Shown here: one piece after another, positions 53,791-62,840 of the stretch
How the letters are laid out: each line of letters begins with the position of its first letter
Position numbering within the stretch: position 1 is the stretch's first letter
Source: Rahnella sikkimica
Lineage (GTDB): Bacteria > Pseudomonadota > Gammaproteobacteria > Enterobacterales > Enterobacteriaceae
DNA length: 64,000 bases
Assembly (NCBI RefSeq): GCF_002951615.1
Contig: NZ_CP019062.1
Location: 3,472,001 to 3,536,000, forward strand
Direction: 5' to 3'
Made by a program: the position numbers and the translations under genes
Notes under the pieces: generated by a model
What the model saw: only the letters and a program-made list of their open reading frames with translations
What the model was told of the DNA's origin: nothing
The model's database searches: none

Positions 53791-54805
53791 AAGTAGGTCT
53801 CCCGGCATCATCCAGCGGATAATGGCACTTCGACTGACGCCCGTCCGCGAGGTCACGCAGCGCAGGTTCTTCTTTACGGCAACGGTCAGTTGCATACGGG
53901 CAGCGCGGGTTAAGCAGACAGCCGTTCGGACGGTCATATTTGCCCGGCACCACGCCCGGCAATGACTGCAAACGGGCTTTATCCGCCGCAAATTCCGGCA
54001 AGGAACGCAGCAGCGCCTGCGTGTACGGATGGCGCGGCGCACGGAAAATCTCCGTGGCTTTGGCCGATTCCACCACCTGACCGGCGTACATCACGATGAT
54101 GTGATGCGCGGCTTCCGCCACCAGCGCCAGGTCATGGGTGATCAGCATCAGCGCCATGTTTTCTTTCTGTTGCAGCTCAAGCAGCAGCTCAATGATCTGC
54201 GCCTGAATAGTTACGTCGAGCGCGGTGGTCGGCTCATCGGCAATCAGTAATTTTGGACGACAGGCGATTGCCATCGCGATCATCACACGCTGGCTCATCC
54301 CGCCGGAAAGCTGGTGCGGATACACGTCGAGACGCGAAGCCGGATCAGGAATACCGACCAGATTCAGCAGGTCGATGGTGCGCTGACGGCGGGTCTTTTT
54401 GTTGCCGCCCTGATGCACCTTGATGGCTTCCATAATCTGAAAACCGACGGTGTAGCACGGGTTCAGGCTGGTCATCGGATCCTGGAAAATCATCGCAACT
54501 TCCGCACCGACAATCTGACGGCGCTCTTTTTCGCTGATCCCCTGAAGATTGCGGCCGCCGAACTCCAGTTTTTCCGCCATCACTTTGCCGGGGAAATCGA
54601 TAAGCCCCATCAGCGCCAGTGAACTGACCGATTTACCGGAGCCGGATTCACCGACAATCCCGACCACTTCGCCCTGCTTCACGCTGTAACTGATACGGTC
54701 TACGGCGCGGAACGGCGTGCCTTCGTCACCAAAGTGAACGGAGAGTTTGTCCACGGTCAGCAATGTTTTACCGACCTGAACGTCATTCGTTAATGTTGTT
54801 TCCAT
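53780..54805 (-). CDS. dppD: Dipeptide ABC transporter ATP-binding protein DppD
   Basis: A 341-residue ATPase (E. coli DppD 327). It has Walker [13 protein letters not shown]-loop [14 protein letters not shown], signature [14 protein letters not shown] and Walker [14 protein letters not shown], plus the C-terminal cysteine set [14 protein letters not shown]. The start at 54805 ([10 protein letters not shown]) has AAGGGG 7 nt upstream. It gives an N-terminal extension of about 14 residues relative to E. coli; no closer ATG exists. Confidence 0.95.
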   Translation of the reverse strand: METTLTNDVQVGKTLLTVDKLSVHFGDEGTPFRAVDRISYSVKQGEVVGIVGESGSGKSVSSLALMGLIDFPGKVMAEKLEFGGRNLQGISEKERRQIVGAEVAMIFQDPMTSLNPCYTVGFQIMEAIKVHQGGNKKTRRQRTIDLLNLVGIPDPASRLDVYPHQLSGGMSQRVMIAMAIACRPKLLIADEPTTALDVTIQAQIIELLLELQQKENMALMLITHDLALVAEAAHHIIVMYAGQVVESAKATEIFRAPRHPYTQALLRSLPEFAADKARLQSLPGVVPGKYDRPNGCLLNPRCPYATDRCRKEEPALRDLADGRQSKCHYPLDDAGRPTYES

Positions 54806-54815
54806 CTCCAACCCC

Positions 54816-55730
54816 TTACTGCTTGAGTTTAGGGTCGAGGGCATCACGCAGGCCATCACCCATCAGGTTAAATGCCAGCACCGTCAACAGAATGATCACA
54901 CCGGGGAAGGTCACGACCCACCAGGCACTTTGAGCAAACTGTAAAACGTCAGACAGCATGGTGCCCCACTCCGGCGTTGGCGGCTGTGCGCCCATACCGA
55001 GGAAGCCCAATGCGGCCATATCGAGGATGGCGTTGGAGAAGCCGAGCGACGCCTGAACAATCAGCGGCGCTAAGCAGTTAGGTAAAATATTGATGAACAT
55101 CTGGCGCGCAGCACCGGCACCGGCAACGCGCGAAGCCGTCACGTAGTCACGGTTCACTTCCACCAGCACCGCGGCGCGGGTTAAGCGGACGTAGTGCGGC
55201 AGGGCAACGAACGTCAGCGCCAGCGAGGCATTGACTATCGAGGGGCCGAAAATCGCCACCAGCACCAGCGCCAGCAGCAGGCTTGGCAGGGCCAGCATGA
55301 TATCGACCACGCGCATGATGATGGCGTCCACGATCCCGCCGTAGTAACCGGCAAACAGGCCGAAAACCACGCCGAGGACCAGGGAAAGCACCACGACCAG
55401 ACAACCGACCAGCAGCGACAAACGCGCGCCGTACATCAGACGCGAAAGAATATCGCGGCCCACGTCGTCAGTGCCCAGCAGGAATTTCCAGCTGCCACCT
55501 TGCATCCAGACCGGCGGACGCAGCAGCGCATCGCGGAACTGTTCAGCCGGTGCGTGCGGGGCGATAACGTTCGCGCCAATCGCAAGGATCAGCATGATGA
55601 TGATGTAAACCAGACCGGTAACGGCCCCTTTATTACGCTTAAAATAGTGCCAGAATTCGCGCAAAGGCGGCATCGGCGCTGGCGCAGCCGTCACTAACTC
55701 GTTAGCGACTGGCTCAGTGGTTTGAGACAT
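54816..55730 (-). CDS. dppC: Dipeptide ABC transporter permease DppC
   Basis: A 304-residue inner-membrane permease (E. coli DppC 300) with six membrane helices. It begins [20 protein letters not shown], and the EAA coupling loop is [20 protein letters not shown]. It pairs with DppB to form the channel. It lies 10 bp after dppB in the operon. Confidence 0.97.
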   Translation of the reverse strand: MSQTTEPVANELVTAAPAPMPPLREFWHYFKRNKGAVTGLVYIIIMLILAIGANVIAPHAPAEQFRDALLRPPVWMQGGSWKFLLGTDDVGRDILSRLMYGARLSLLVGCLVVVLSLVLGVVFGLFAGYYGGIVDAIIMRVVDIMLALPSLLLALVLVAIFGPSIVNASLALTFVALPHYVRLTRAAVLVEVNRDYVTASRVAGAGAARQMFINILPNCLAPLIVQASLGFSNAILDMAALGFLGMGAQPPTPEWGTMLSDVLQFAQSAWWVVTFPGVIILLTVLAFNLMGDGLRDALDPKLKQ

Positions 55731-55740
55731 TGTGCGCCCC

Positions 55741-56760
55741 TTATTTCTTGTGGCGAATACGCGGGTTGACCACGCCGTAGAGCACGTCTACCAGCAGGTT
55801 AACCACGATGATCAGAGTAGCGACCAGCAACACCCCGCCCTGCACGACCGGATAGTCGCGGCGCTGAAGTGCGTCAATCAGCCACCGGCCAAGACCTGGC
55901 CAGGAGAAGATGGTTTCCGTCAGGATGGCGCCGCCCAACAGCGTACCAACCTGCAAACCGATGATGGTCACGACCGGCAACAGCGCATTACGCAAGGCGT
56001 GAATGACGATCACCCGCATACGGCTGACGCCTTTGGCGCGCGCGGTACGGATGTAGTCTTCACCCAGCACTTCCAGCATGGAAGAACGGGTCATACGCAC
56101 GATCACCGCCAGCGGAATGGTGCCCAGAACGATAGCCGGTAAAATCATGTGCATTACGGCATCCACGAAGTCACCCGGTTCGCCCCAGAACAGCGTGTCG
56201 ATCAGCATAAAGCCGGTCAGCGGCAGACTTTCATCGAGGAAGACGGTATCGCTTATTCGCCCCGATACGGGCGTCAGGTTCCAGTGCACCGAGACCAGCA
56301 TAACCAGCATGATCCCCCACCAGAATATGGGCATTGAATAGCCGGTCAGCGAGATTCCCACGGCCGTGTGGTCGAATATCGAGCCCCTTTTCACTGCCGC
56401 CAGCACCCCGACAGGAATACCGACAATGATCGCAAAGATCATCGCGCAGATACCCAGCTCCAGCGTGGCTTTAAAGCGCGGCACAAATTCCTGCCAGACA
56501 GGCGTGCGGCTTTTTAATGACGTGCCCAGGTCGCCGTGCAGCACCCCGTTCACATAGTGGAAATATTGTTGATAAAGAGGCTTGTCGAGCCCCATATCTG
56601 CCATTAACTGGGCATGACGCTCGGGGGAAACACCGCGCTCGCCTGCCATAATGGTGACCGGGTCGCCTGGTATCATGTGTACGAAGGCAAAAGTCAGCAA
56701 AGTAATGCCGATAAACGTTGGGATAACTAACCCCAAACGTCGGAGTATGAACTGAAACAT
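55741..56760 (-). CDS. dppB: Dipeptide ABC transporter permease DppB
   Basis: A 339-residue permease, the same length as E. coli DppB, starting MFQFILRRLGLVIPTFIGIT. The EAA loop is DYIRTARAKGVSRMRVIVIH. The N-terminal GxxG-type signature of the oligopeptide permease family and six helices are clear. A hairpin separates it from dppA, which permits higher dppA expression from the shared transcript. Confidence 0.97.
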   Translation of the reverse strand: MFQFILRRLGLVIPTFIGITLLTFAFVHMIPGDPVTIMAGERGVSPERHAQLMADMGLDKPLYQQYFHYVNGVLHGDLGTSLKSRTPVWQEFVPRFKATLELGICAMIFAIIVGIPVGVLAAVKRGSIFDHTAVGISLTGYSMPIFWWGIMLVMLVSVHWNLTPVSGRISDTVFLDESLPLTGFMLIDTLFWGEPGDFVDAVMHMILPAIVLGTIPLAVIVRMTRSSMLEVLGEDYIRTARAKGVSRMRVIVIHALRNALLPVVTIIGLQVGTLLGGAILTETIFSWPGLGRWLIDALQRRDYPVVQGGVLLVATLIIVVNLLVDVLYGVVNPRIRHKK

Positions 56761-56783
56761 ATCCCGTACTCTCTGTATAAAAT

Positions 56784-56809
56784 GCCCGGAGAACCGTAGC
56801 GCTCCGGGC
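56784..56809 (-). terminator. Intra-operon hairpin between dppA and dppB
   Basis: GCCCGGAG pairs with CTCCGGGC around a 10-nt loop in the 101-bp dppA-dppB gap. Without a strong T run it probably gives partial termination or 3'-end protection, as usual after binding-protein genes. Confidence 0.7.
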
Positions 56810-56861
56810 TTATTAGTAGCTCACAAAACTCTTAACAGGTGGATTCAATAGCGAAACGCTA

Positions 56862-58469
56862 TTACTCCATGCTTACGTTTTCGAAGTGGTGTTTGCCCAA
56901 CGGATCAACGACATAGCCTTTGACTTCTTTACGAACAGGTTCGTACACGGTGGAGTGAGCGATGATCAGCGCTGGTGCCTGGTCATGCATCACAACCTGA
57001 GCCTGCTGGTAAAGCGCAGCACGTTTAGCGTGATCAGATTCAGCACGGGCTGGCTGGATCAAATCTTCAAACGGCTTGTAGCACCAGCGGGAGTAGTTGG
57101 AACCGTCTTTTGCAGCAGTACAGCTGAACAGGGTGGCGAAGAAGTTATCCGGATCCCCATTGTCGCCGGTCCAGCCCATCATCACAGACTGGTGCTCACC
57201 GTTTTTCGCACGTTTGAGGTATTCGCCCCACTCGTAAGTCACGATGTTGGCTTTCACGCCAATTTTCGCCCAGTCAGACTGGATCATTTCAGCCATACGG
57301 CGTGCATTCGGGTTGTACGGACGTTGTACTGGCATTGCCCACAGGTCGATAGTGAAACCGTCTGCGTGACCTGCTTCTTTCAGCAGCTCTTTGGCTTTAA
57401 CCGGATCATACGGGTAATCCACGATGTCTTTGTTGTAGCCCCACATTGTTGGTGGGATCAGGTTCTTGGCTGGCTGGCCAGCACCCTGATAAACCGCGTC
57501 GATGATGGCTTTTTTGTTCACAGCCATGGTCAGTGCCTGACGCACTTTCACTTCATCGAGTGGTTTTTTCTCAACGTTGAAGGACAGATAACCCACGTTC
57601 AGGCCTGGCTGTTGCATCAGGTTGATGGTTTTATCTTTCTTCATTGCCGCGATGTCAGCCGGATTCGGGTACGGCATCACCTGGCATTCGTTTTTCTGCA
57701 ATTTCGCGTAACGCACGGAGGCGTCAGGCGTGATGGAGAAGACTAAACGGTCGATCTGCGGCTTGGTGCCCCAGTAGCCTGGGAAGGCTTTGTAGAGGAT
57801 GCGCGAATCTTTCTCGTATTGCAGAAGCTGGAACGGACCGGTACCGATCGGATTCAGGTCAACTTTCTCAGGGGTTTTCGCTTTGAGCATGTTGTCAGCG
57901 TATTCCGCAGACAGAATGGAAGCGAAGTCCATCGCAAGGTCAGCCAGGAATGGAGACTCAGGGCGGTTCAGGACGAACTGCACGGTATTGTCGTCCACTT
58001 TCACGATCTTGTTGATCAGATCGCCCATGCCCATACCTTCGAAGTATTCGTAGCTGCCGCCGGAAACGCCGTGGTAAGCGTTGTTTTTATCCAGCTGACG
58101 TTCGAAGGAGAAGACGATGTCGTCCGCATTCAGATCACGGGTCGGTTTGAAGTCCTTGTTGTCCTGCCATTTCACGCCTTTGCGCAGATGGAAGGTGTAC
58201 GTTTTGCCGTCGGCGGAAACGTCCCACTTCTCTGCCAGGCCAGGCTGGATTTCAGTGGTCCCGATTTTGAACTCAACCAGACGGTTGTAGATAGGCACGG
58301 AGCTTGCGTCATACGTGGTGCCGGAGGTGAACAACTGAGGGTTGAAGCCTTCAGGTGAACCTTCGGAACAATACACTAACGTTTTTGCCTGGACACTGGC
58401 CGCAACGGTCAGCGCAATCAGGCCCATACTGAATTTCAGTAGCCCCGACTTACCTAAAGAGATTGTCAT
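56862..58469 (-). CDS. dppA: Periplasmic dipeptide-binding protein DppA
   Basis: A 535-residue solute-binding protein (E. coli DppA 535), with a signal peptide (LLKFSMGLIALTVAASVQA) before KTLVYCSEGSPEGFNPQLF. It delivers dipeptides and heme to DppBCDF and has roles in peptide chemotaxis through Tap. The two-domain SBP family 5 fold, the PARAESDHAKRAALYQQAQV region and the internal disulfide cysteine pair (LFSCTAAKDGSNYSRWCYK) are visible. It is the first gene of the operon. The long upstream region suggests post-transcriptional control such as by GcvB in E. coli, but I cannot point to a pairing site. Confidence 0.97.
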   Translation of the reverse strand: MTISLGKSGLLKFSMGLIALTVAASVQAKTLVYCSEGSPEGFNPQLFTSGTTYDASSVPIYNRLVEFKIGTTEIQPGLAEKWDVSADGKTYTFHLRKGVKWQDNKDFKPTRDLNADDIVFSFERQLDKNNAYHGVSGGSYEYFEGMGMGDLINKIVKVDDNTVQFVLNRPESPFLADLAMDFASILSAEYADNMLKAKTPEKVDLNPIGTGPFQLLQYEKDSRILYKAFPGYWGTKPQIDRLVFSITPDASVRYAKLQKNECQVMPYPNPADIAAMKKDKTINLMQQPGLNVGYLSFNVEKKPLDEVKVRQALTMAVNKKAIIDAVYQGAGQPAKNLIPPTMWGYNKDIVDYPYDPVKAKELLKEAGHADGFTIDLWAMPVQRPYNPNARRMAEMIQSDWAKIGVKANIVTYEWGEYLKRAKNGEHQSVMMGWTGDNGDPDNFFATLFSCTAAKDGSNYSRWCYKPFEDLIQPARAESDHAKRAALYQQAQVVMHDQAPALIIAHSTVYEPVRKEVKGYVVDPLGKHHFENVSME

Positions 58470-59198
58470 CGCTTCTGCTCCATCGATTAATGGTGATGTG
58501 GATGTGTGTGTTGTGTTTTACAGCTCACGTCACCCTTTATTTTTATTTGCGGGTGACTGTGTTTGCTCGTGCGCTGCAATAAGTCCAACCAGAGCATGGT
58601 GAACTGCCATTTTTTTTCCTGCGTCTTGTAAAGTTGGCTTTACAAAACCTTACCGGAAATAATCACTGGTCTTCCTTGGGGCTATCAATTTGGCAACTCC
58701 TTCCCTTGACGTCAATATAACCATCAGGCATTTACACAGACTGTGAGTAACAGCAAACAAACATAAAAAAACATTTAATTAACGAATGCAGGATGAATGT
58801 TCAGTCCTGGCCGTGAATACCCACACAATCCGCTATGTAAAAGAATATTCATGGGGGTTTAGCCCTTTTTTTAAGCCTAAAAATTTCTCGCTAAATGATG
58901 AATATATGAACGGTTATTTTTGAGATCAGGGTGAAAACCAGCGGAAAATGCTGGGAAGTGTGGCAAACGGCTCCGACTCGTCAGGAAGAGAACTGGCCTC
59001 TGTTCCCTGAAAAGCCCCCAAAATAGCGCAAATGCGCGATCGTGGTGCAGACGATTATCCATACAAATACCGCCTGTTTTTCCGGCATCATGACCGTATA
59101 GGGGGGAAATGGATTGAAACTAATATGTTAATGGTTTTTTAAACCTTGGCGTATTTCTTGCAGGACTGTGAAGCTTGTCACCCGCCAGAGGTTTGAGG
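58470..59198. promoter_or_regulatory. Intergenic region upstream of dppA with a palindrome at 58626-58645
   Basis: A 729-bp gap without a convincing gene. TTGTAAAG-TTGG-CTTTACAA is a perfect 8+4+8 inverted repeat 157 bp upstream of dppA. A further GGTTT-TTT-AAACC lies at 59133-59145 near the truncated LysR gene. The stretch is AT-rich. No CRP consensus is visible. Confidence 0.45.
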
Positions 59199-59480
59199 AT
59201 GGAACTGAAGTGGTTTGAAGATTTTCTCAGCGTCTCGCATTGCTACAGCTTCACGCGAGCCGCCAGTGAAAGAAACATCACACAGTCTGCGCTGAGCCGC
59301 CGTATTAAACAGCTGGAAGAATGGTTAGGTGTCCCGCTTTTTGATCGCAAAACCTACCCGATACGGCTGACGCCGGAGGGCGAAGACTTTCAGCAGACCG
59401 CCGCCGAACTGGTGGATTCAATGGCGCAGTTGAGAAGTGATCTGCGGGCCAGAGCGCATGAGACGAAAGTCACGGCGTGA
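59199..59480 (+). pseudogene. LysR-type regulator reduced to its DNA-binding domain
   Basis: A 93-residue frame, MELKWFEDFLSVSHCYSFTR onward, with the helix-turn-helix ASERNITQSALSRRIKQLEE and the wing VPLFDRKTYPIRLTPEGEDF. It ends HETKVTA just where the effector domain of a LysR protein would begin (normal length about 290-310). The domain resembles HypT/YjiE-type regulators. No effector-domain coding is found in the other frames of the following 150 bp, so this is a truncation remnant or, less likely, a stand-alone DNA-binding protein. The frame is open to a GTG at 59175; GAGG precedes the ATG at 59199. Confidence 0.7.
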
Positions 59481-59548
59481 GTTTTGCGATGATGTCTGGA
59501 TAACTGAGAGAGGAAATCATCTGATTTTTCTTCGTACAAAACAAAAAA

Positions 59549-59570
59549 CCCGCAACCATAAGGCTGCGGG
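59549..59570. terminator. Bidirectional terminator beside tRNA-Pro
   Basis: CCCGCA pairs with TGCGGG around a 10-nt loop, with T runs on both strands (CTTTTTG on plus, TTTTTTG on minus). It ends the tRNA transcript on the minus strand and the short LysR gene on the plus strand. Confidence 0.85.
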
Positions 59571-59613
59571 CTTTTTGTTGTCTGAGGATTAACTGCATCA
59601 TCAGATTGGGATA

Positions 59614-59690
59614 TGGTCGGCGAGAGAGGATTCGAACCTCCGACCCACTGGTCCCAAACCAGTTGCGCTACCAAGCTGCGCTACTCGCCG
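59614..59690 (-). tRNA. tRNA-Pro, anticodon UGG
   Basis: On the minus strand CGGCGAG...CTCGCCG-ACCA closes a 77-nt cloverleaf with D-arm AGCGCAGCTTGGTAGCGC, anticodon stem ACTGG/CCAGT, loop TTTGGGA giving anticodon TGG, and T-arm GGAGGTTCGAATCCTC. CCA is encoded. The body is the same as I recall for E. coli proM (UGG). In E. coli K-12 the tRNA at this location (between dppA and eptB) is proK with anticodon CGG. Confidence 0.95.
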
Positions 59691-59790
59691 AGTGGGGCGC
59701 ATCTTACTGCGACGGTTTCAGAGCGTCAACGGCTTTTTAAAAGTTAAATGCTGACTGACCATAAATCATCCGATACGCCGCCAAAATAGC

Positions 59791-61470
59791 CTAAAGCTTC
59801 TGTTCAGCCTGAGGTTTTGCACACCAGTTATTCGCCGGGTTGATACCCCCGTCTGGCGACGTATATCCCAAACAGCCCAAAATCGAATCGAATAATTCGA
59901 CATGGCGTTTCTTCGCGCCAATCCGCTGCTGCGCCTGTAACTGCTCAAACGCCTGCTTGTGGTCGGCCTGTTCAAGGAAACTATCCGAAGCCCAGACGAT
60001 CATCGGCACACGGAACTGCTCAGGTGGTGCCATTTCGCGCGGCGTGCCGTGCAGGTGCGAGTTCTCGTCGATAGACTCACCGTGATCGGCGGCATAAAAC
60101 ACCAGCGCTTTTTTATCGCGCAACTGATCAATCACGCTGTCGATAAAGGTATCGGTATACAGCACGCTGTTATCAAAAGCGTTAATCAGCTCGGCTTTGC
60201 TACAGGTGTTGCCCATACATTCCGGCGTATAGCGGGCATAACTGCGCGGATAACGCTGCGAGTACATGTAATGCGAACCTTTGGTATGCAGAATCACCAG
60301 GTGCTTACCCTTGGGATAGTTCTTCAGCGATTCCTGTAATTCATTCACCAGCAGCATGTCGTCGACAGGTTTACCGTCGTTGCGCTTCTCTGAGGCAATA
60401 ATTTCACGGAAGGAGAAATTGTTGGTGTCCGCATTATTGTAGAACCACAGCTCGCTCTGCATCGCGAACAGCTCCGAGGTGAACCCCAAAGACTTCATTA
60501 CGGCAAAGATATTTTGCTCTTTCAGCGTTCGCTGCGGATTGTCTTCTGTGCCGCCTTCGCGGACAAACATGCAACGCAGCGAAAGCTTGGTCGCGGTGTC
60601 GCAGGATTCCCCGCGAAATGCCACCAGATTCTTTTCTTTGGACAGGCGCGGCGTGGTGTCACGCTCATACCCCAGAATCCCCATGTGATCCCAGCGGGTT
60701 GTTTCGCCGATAATAAACACGACATAGGTATCGTCGATATCCGCAGGTGGCACATACGTAAACTCTTTCGCAGGATCCAGATAATTGCCCGCATCCTGAC
60801 TTTCATCCACTTGCGTATAGGCATACAAACCCAGCGCCGCCAGCCAGTTAGACGGTAAATACGAGTGCGCGACAACGCCGCCGTAGCTCGGCAGATCCAC
60901 GTTGGTTTTTTTCTCGTTGGCGCTCTGCGCGTGGTCAAGTAACCGCAGCGGCAGCCAGACCAGCAGAACCGTCGCCAGCAACACGCCCAGCGGGCGTAAG
61001 CGCTGTCCCGGCGTCTTCATCTGCTCAATCAGCGTCAGCCGCAGGTTGTTTTTCCAGATAAGAAACAGCGGTAAAGCACTGACCAGCGCCATCCAGATAA
61101 ACAGCGGTAATCCGATGATTTCTTTGCTGAGATCAACATCCGTGGTCATTACCGACGCCACGATGCCGTAGCCGATTACCACATTGAACATCATCATGTA
61201 ATAACTGGCGGCGACGGAAATCAGCACCAGCAAACTGGCCACCACGCGGAAAAACACTTTTCCGCCCAGCGACAGCAAACGTAGCACAAAGAAGGTAAAC
61301 AGGACGATGCCGCAAACTTCCGTGATCGCCTGGATCAGCTCAGTTGAGGTGAACTGATGGATCAATGCAGCGAAACGGCGCTGGAACACCGAGACGTTGA
61401 GGAAAATGCCGATATAAATCGCTAACAATAAAGAGATATTTTGCTGCGATAGAGTCTTCACTCTATTCAT
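59791..61470 (-). CDS. eptB: Kdo2-lipid A phosphoethanolamine 7''-transferase EptB
   Basis: A 559-residue inner-membrane enzyme (E. coli EptB 563) that adds phosphoethanolamine to the outer Kdo of LPS. Five N-terminal membrane helices are followed by a periplasmic sulfatase-fold domain. The nucleophile Thr is in FIIGETTRWDHMGILGY, and metal ligands occur in VFYAADHGESIDENSHLHGT. The C-terminal ELFDSILGCLGYTSPDGGIN is conserved, as are cysteine pairs for disulfides (SCDTATKLSLRCMF). The locus next to tRNA-Pro and dpp follows E. coli order. In E. coli it is sigma-E-driven and repressed by MgrR RNA; I did not identify those elements here. Confidence 0.96.
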   Translation of the reverse strand: MNRVKTLSQQNISLLLAIYIGIFLNVSVFQRRFAALIHQFTSTELIQAITEVCGIVLFTFFVLRLLSLGGKVFFRVVASLLVLISVAASYYMMMFNVVIGYGIVASVMTTDVDLSKEIIGLPLFIWMALVSALPLFLIWKNNLRLTLIEQMKTPGQRLRPLGVLLATVLLVWLPLRLLDHAQSANEKKTNVDLPSYGGVVAHSYLPSNWLAALGLYAYTQVDESQDAGNYLDPAKEFTYVPPADIDDTYVVFIIGETTRWDHMGILGYERDTTPRLSKEKNLVAFRGESCDTATKLSLRCMFVREGGTEDNPQRTLKEQNIFAVMKSLGFTSELFAMQSELWFYNNADTNNFSFREIIASEKRNDGKPVDDMLLVNELQESLKNYPKGKHLVILHTKGSHYMYSQRYPRSYARYTPECMGNTCSKAELINAFDNSVLYTDTFIDSVIDQLRDKKALVFYAADHGESIDENSHLHGTPREMAPPEQFRVPMIVWASDSFLEQADHKQAFEQLQAQQRIGAKKRHVELFDSILGCLGYTSPDGGINPANNWCAKPQAEQKL

Positions 61471-61650
61471 GTAATTGTGATATCCGGAATATTTTTGAAA
61501 GATTCGGAATCATTGTGACATGATTATATGAGGGGAGTTCACAGATTATGCCGAGATTACGTTTATATACAAACTTCCGGAAAGTTCTGCGCAGGGCGTG
61601 CCTTGCAGGCGGGATGGGCGCATTTTTGAATGCGTTTTCGCCACGAAAAA

Positions 61651-61666
61651 GGAGGCCGAAGCCTCC
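61651..61666 (-). terminator. Terminator of ohr
   Basis: On the minus strand GGAGGC, loop TTCG, GCCTCC is followed by TTTTTCG, 64 bp after the ohr stop: an intrinsic terminator with a stable tetraloop. Confidence 0.85.
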
Positions 61667-61729
61667 CCGAGATTTTCTTATTATGGTCTGACTAACAGCC
61701 CCCTGGTGAAGGCGCTGATTCTGCGTGAG

Positions 61730-62152
61730 TTATTTCACGTTAAGCGTAACGTCGATGTTGCCACGGGTTGCGTTTGAGTACGGGCAAACCAGGTGTGCTT
61801 TCGCCACGAGCGCTTCTGCTTCGCTGCGTTCAAAGCCCGGCAGCGTGATGTCCAGCTGTACTTCAATCCCGTAACCGCCAGGAATTGCGCCGATACCGAC
61901 TGCACCTTCAATTTTTGCATCCGCAGGGATTTTGATTTTTTCCTGCGCGGCAACCGCTTTCAGTGCGCCGAGGAAGCAGGCGGAATAACCGGCTGCGAAC
62001 AGTTGTTCCGGGTTAGTCCCGCCGCCCAGGCCGCCCATTTCTTTTGGCAAACCCAGTTTCACGTCCAGAATGCCATCATCCGATGTCGCACGACCATCAC
62101 GACCACCGGTTGCAGAAGCGTGAGCACGATATACAACGTTTTCAATAGACAT
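61730..62152 (-). CDS. ohr: Organic hydroperoxide resistance protein Ohr
   Basis: A 140-residue OsmC/Ohr-family thiol peroxidase that reduces organic and fatty-acid hydroperoxides, using lipoylated proteins as reductant. The two active-site cysteines are C59 ([10 protein letters not shown]) and C123 ([13 protein letters not shown]), and R18 lies in [13 protein letters not shown]. It is divergently arranged in function but co-oriented with ohrR here (both minus), with a 137-bp gap holding an operator matching one upstream of ohrR. Confidence 0.96.
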   Translation of the reverse strand: MSIENVVYRAHASATGGRDGRATSDDGILDVKLGLPKEMGGLGGGTNPEQLFAAGYSACFLGALKAVAAQEKIKIPADAKIEGAVGIGAIPGGYGIEVQLDITLPGFERSEAEALVAKAHLVCPYSNATRGNIDVTLNVK

Positions 62153-62204
62153 GTTTCGTTCCTTTTCGATCAGATTGAGTAGGGAAAATGCTTTAAATTT
62201 ATTA

Positions 62205-62220
62205 TGCGATTTAATCGCAC
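62205..62220. promoter_or_regulatory. OhrR operator upstream of ohr
   Basis: TGCGATTTAATCGCAC contains the inverted repeat TGCGAT-TTA-ATCGCA, 53 bp upstream of ohr. The reverse complement of 62773-62788, TGCGATAATATCGTGC, upstream of ohrR, shares TGCGAT and ATCG at the same spacing. Confidence 0.7.
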
Positions 62221-62289
62221 GCTACTTATTAACTGTACACAAACGGATTGAAAACGCTCTCTTCCTCTCCGTTTGCTGAATCATTCTTT

Positions 62290-62754
62290 TCAGGCTTTAT
62301 CCTGAAGATGGCCACGCAGCACTTCAAGTTGCTGTTTCAGCGCAGTAATCTCGCCCATATTGCATTCCGTGGCACAAAAAATCGCTTCCGGGATGCCCTG
62401 AGCTTTTTCGCGTAATGCTTTACCTTCAGCGGTCAGGGTGATGATCACCTGACGTTCATCGGCTTTCGCACGCTGACGAACCAGTAAACCGGCCGCTTCG
62501 AGACGCTTTAACAACGGCGTTAACGTCGCGGAATCCAGAAACAGCTTTTCGCCGATATCAGACACCGTCACTTCATCACGCTGCCAAAGAACCAACATCA
62601 CCAGATATTGCGGATAGGTGAGGTCGAGCTGACCGAGCAGCTTGCGGTACACTTTGTGCAGCGCAAGATTCGCGGAGTACAGAGCAAAACACATCTGTTG
62701 ATCGAGATGTAGCATACTGCTGTGCGTTAAGTCGGTGTCTGTTTTCGTCTTCAT
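62290..62754 (-). CDS. ohrR: MarR-family organic-peroxide sensor repressor OhrR
   Basis: A 154-residue winged-helix repressor. The sensing cysteine is C22 ([20 protein letters not shown]), the position of the reactive Cys in OhrR proteins, with the tyrosines of the family (CFALYSA and [17 protein letters not shown]). The wing is [24 protein letters not shown] ([20 protein letters not shown]). A further Cys near the C-terminus ([10 protein letters not shown]) suits the two-cysteine OhrR class, where oxidation forms an intersubunit disulfide. It represses ohr and itself through the matching sites at 62205 and 62773. Confidence 0.95.
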   Translation of the reverse strand: MKTKTDTDLTHSSMLHLDQQMCFALYSANLALHKVYRKLLGQLDLTYPQYLVMLVLWQRDEVTVSDIGEKLFLDSATLTPLLKRLEAAGLLVRQRAKADERQVIITLTAEGKALREKAQGIPEAIFCATECNMGEITALKQQLEVLRGHLQDKA

Positions 62755-62772
62755 GCTTTCAATATATATAGT

Positions 62773-62788
62773 GCACGATATTATCGCA
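62773..62788. promoter_or_regulatory. OhrR operator upstream of ohrR
   Basis: GCACGATATTATCGCA is the counterpart of the ohr site (reverse complement TGCGATAATATCGTGC) and starts 19 bp before the ohrR ATG, suited for autorepression. Confidence 0.7.
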
Positions 62789-62840
62789 AGCGCTTTTAAT
62801 CATTATTTTCCCAGCACCCCATGTTTTCCCCGTATGCCAT

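Noticed and set aside
58500..58550. CRP site upstream of dppA (TGTGT...TCACG)
   Set aside because: Spacing between half-sites is 8 instead of 6 and both halves are imperfect.
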